Shown here: piece by piece, positions 63,801-64,000 of the stretch
How the letters are laid out: each line of letters opens with the position of its first letter
Numbering within the stretch: position 1 is the first letter of the stretch
Source: a bacterium
Lineage (GTDB): Bacteria; Bacillota; Bacilli; Lactobacillales; Streptococcaceae
NCBI GenBank assembly: GCA_905221085.1
Contig: CAJNBT010000002.1
Span: 144,784-208,783, forward strand
Direction of reading: 5' to 3'
DNA length: 64,000 bases
Program-made: the position numbers and the translations under genes
The notes under the pieces: generated by a model
What the model saw: the letters and a program-made list of their open reading frames with translations, nothing else
Told to the model about the DNA's origin: nothing
Database searches by the model: none

Positions 63801-64000
63801 GGTCTAACAAATAACAGTGGAAACAATGGTACTGCCAATAATGCCAACATCCAGATTGAATTCCGTAAGCAAGCTGATAAGTACACTCCAACAGCAGTAA
63901 CAGGTTCTAAAATCGATGTAGCAACAGATGGTACAATCAGTGGCTATAACACACCAGAGACTTATATTGCCAACAAGTCTGACTTGCCAACTAAAGGTAC
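60834..64000 (+). CDS. Giant YSIRK-signal surface protein, 3' end outside window
   Basis: At least 1,055 codons stay open to the window end. YSIRK signal RYSIRKYSFGAAS at 21-33 with cleavage after ASA (about 49); an Ala/Glu/Lys-rich helical region (about 50-290, with DKAKLKKVVEELN); a beta-rich adhesin-like domain (about 300-560); then Pro-rich linkers and Ig-like modules (KPAITTNLDHK..., GDP-rich, QRPTVTISPAEKT). The first domain resembles the putative N-terminal binding regions of large mitis-group adhesins, and a C-terminal LPXTG motif is expected but not visible. Partner unknown. Confidence 0.83.
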   Translation, partial: MENKSNSLSRIKRHQREKVLRYSIRKYSFGAASVAVAALMFLGARVASADSVLPNAPQSNTANAGVVNPKDKVDSPVDVAASTENKVDAGNQALTTAAPSASTVDKAKLKKVVEELNVLLSTKLNLDESVVSPVKDRLQKGKEALESSELAQKDIDELVELLSKDVTVVSAAKEATEVQVDKQADKTEKPADNLASQTSPEVSASEESQTVSAKKDALKVSVDQLQAAVLELPEHETSKEVLEKANELLGLAQGVLENTTVSLNDVEDMTKRVKRMFTSVKNATTRLNSGARDSRNGQRMAQGTQFRAYTATSSSGAMKNVRYFASVDKNTNGGSYLRNDDPEFTERKTVVKSRYEQNSSGRWMVYDVYFNNNGKAMVDQSYGQHYYFQPPFNIMDPSNTVTNLTITRYRNVDGNPNRKLSDGGSGFQQVGSTVTISKPWEQKDRLFDNDRRSLYDPNSGVTRENQKWYVFKRNQNDGYLDSIVRKTDGNYTGGVSYTLGMEVGKADVDYAIHMTARVKLRDNVTDQQAANGNVYAASVTSGRTTNQSYIVGSRGTSVKAEPDAPKDPIKGQTVTKTVGDNPGDPLNPVSEGYVKHGKNGTFPPGMEWKWAGDRSPSTAQAGVFKYTSIAIYQDKTKSTDPGSGSDGTVTLNVKPKKPAITTNLDHKKGSPGQQITVNVQNGVPAGSTVNLYDGTKLIGTGKTTGTTATVTVAEPLTGNPITAETVVTNTNGTVKSDKSDPVTPTEAPDTQRPTVTISPAEKTVVEGQTVTFTVTATDDKSVTIDPADFLKQYGDRLVSNDNVKITQTEKVTTITIRTKKEDIGKPHTITFGAHDDAGNKAEPATFTFNVTPADEIPPTITNLTVNSGAEIDSTNPRKIVVYREEEFSVDVNLTDNSGRLNKVKVNDNALITSPSGDFEVTNGGRLDLPANGTSINFTNKSNNLGQDGNATDTNPYKVNISGHVGKDQVVNANASKNIWNRYISGYDQAGLTNNSGNNGTANNANIQIEFRKQADKYTPTAVTGSKIDVATDGTISGYNTPETYIANKSDLPTKG

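Overview
The window is chromosomal DNA of a mitis-group Streptococcus. Evidence: pneumococcus-type genes (vex1-3/vncRS, prtA, codY-pncA, murT-gatD, hprK-lgt), five full BOX repeats, one RUP-like element, many extended -10 (TGnTATAAT) promoters and three large wall-anchored or YSIRK-type surface proteins. The mixture of pneumococcus-like blocks with non-pneumococcal joins suggests S. mitis or a near relative rather than S. pneumoniae itself. This is inference; no search was run.

Layout. 1-9.7 kb: partial plsC (-), a P-type ATPase, trmK with a Nif3-family gene and a FAD oxidoreductase, galE with a GtrB-like glycosyltransferase, a ferredoxin, a LysM membrane protein, cmk and phnA. 9.7-22.2 kb: two membrane proteins, truA-thiD-ECF S component, then on the minus strand pepQ, gatD-murT and a Har-type flavin disulfide reductase, followed by the helicase cshA and codY-pncA. 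22.3-29 kb: tRNA-Leu, the Vex ABC transporter, VncRS without an evident pep27, and fba. 29-33.2 kb: an AT-rich methyltransferase with a gene remnant, and a three-gene ABC-2 exporter. 33.3-40.6 kb: a tRNA-Thr relic split by a BOX element, and the giant subtilase prtA. 41-46.9 kb: small membrane proteins, mnmL-mnmM, an NhaP-type antiporter and YihY. 46.9-48.3 kb: a small accessory islet inside a split terminator. 48.3-53.5 kb: queA, nagB, rpsU, hprK-lgt and two small membrane-associated proteins. 53.7-64 kb: a lipase-domain LPXTG protein built of three repeat families, and the start of another giant YSIRK surface protein that runs off the window.

How the genes connect. Several units share a job: murT-gatD amidate lipid II; mnmL-mnmM probably finish the tRNA wobble modification mnm5s2U; hprK, two cre-like sites and the nagB operator relate to carbon control; CodY appears to control itself through a site on its own promoter; lgt and the LPXTG proteins belong to the cell surface.

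Most notable. (1) The islet at 46,881-48,262 carries a secreted bacteriocin-like protein and a divergent 65-residue membrane protein that looks like half of a small multidrug-resistance protein; it separates the two arms of a terminator whose intact sister lies at 53,408. (2) A strong tRNA-type promoter drives a tRNA-Thr(CGT)-like gene interrupted by BOX. (3) Six genes have a -10 box 6-7 nt before the start codon and are predicted to be leaderless. (4) The 2,121-residue lipase-domain surface protein has six exactly in-phase 348-bp repeats. (5) A tandem operator with 22-bp spacing precedes prtA.
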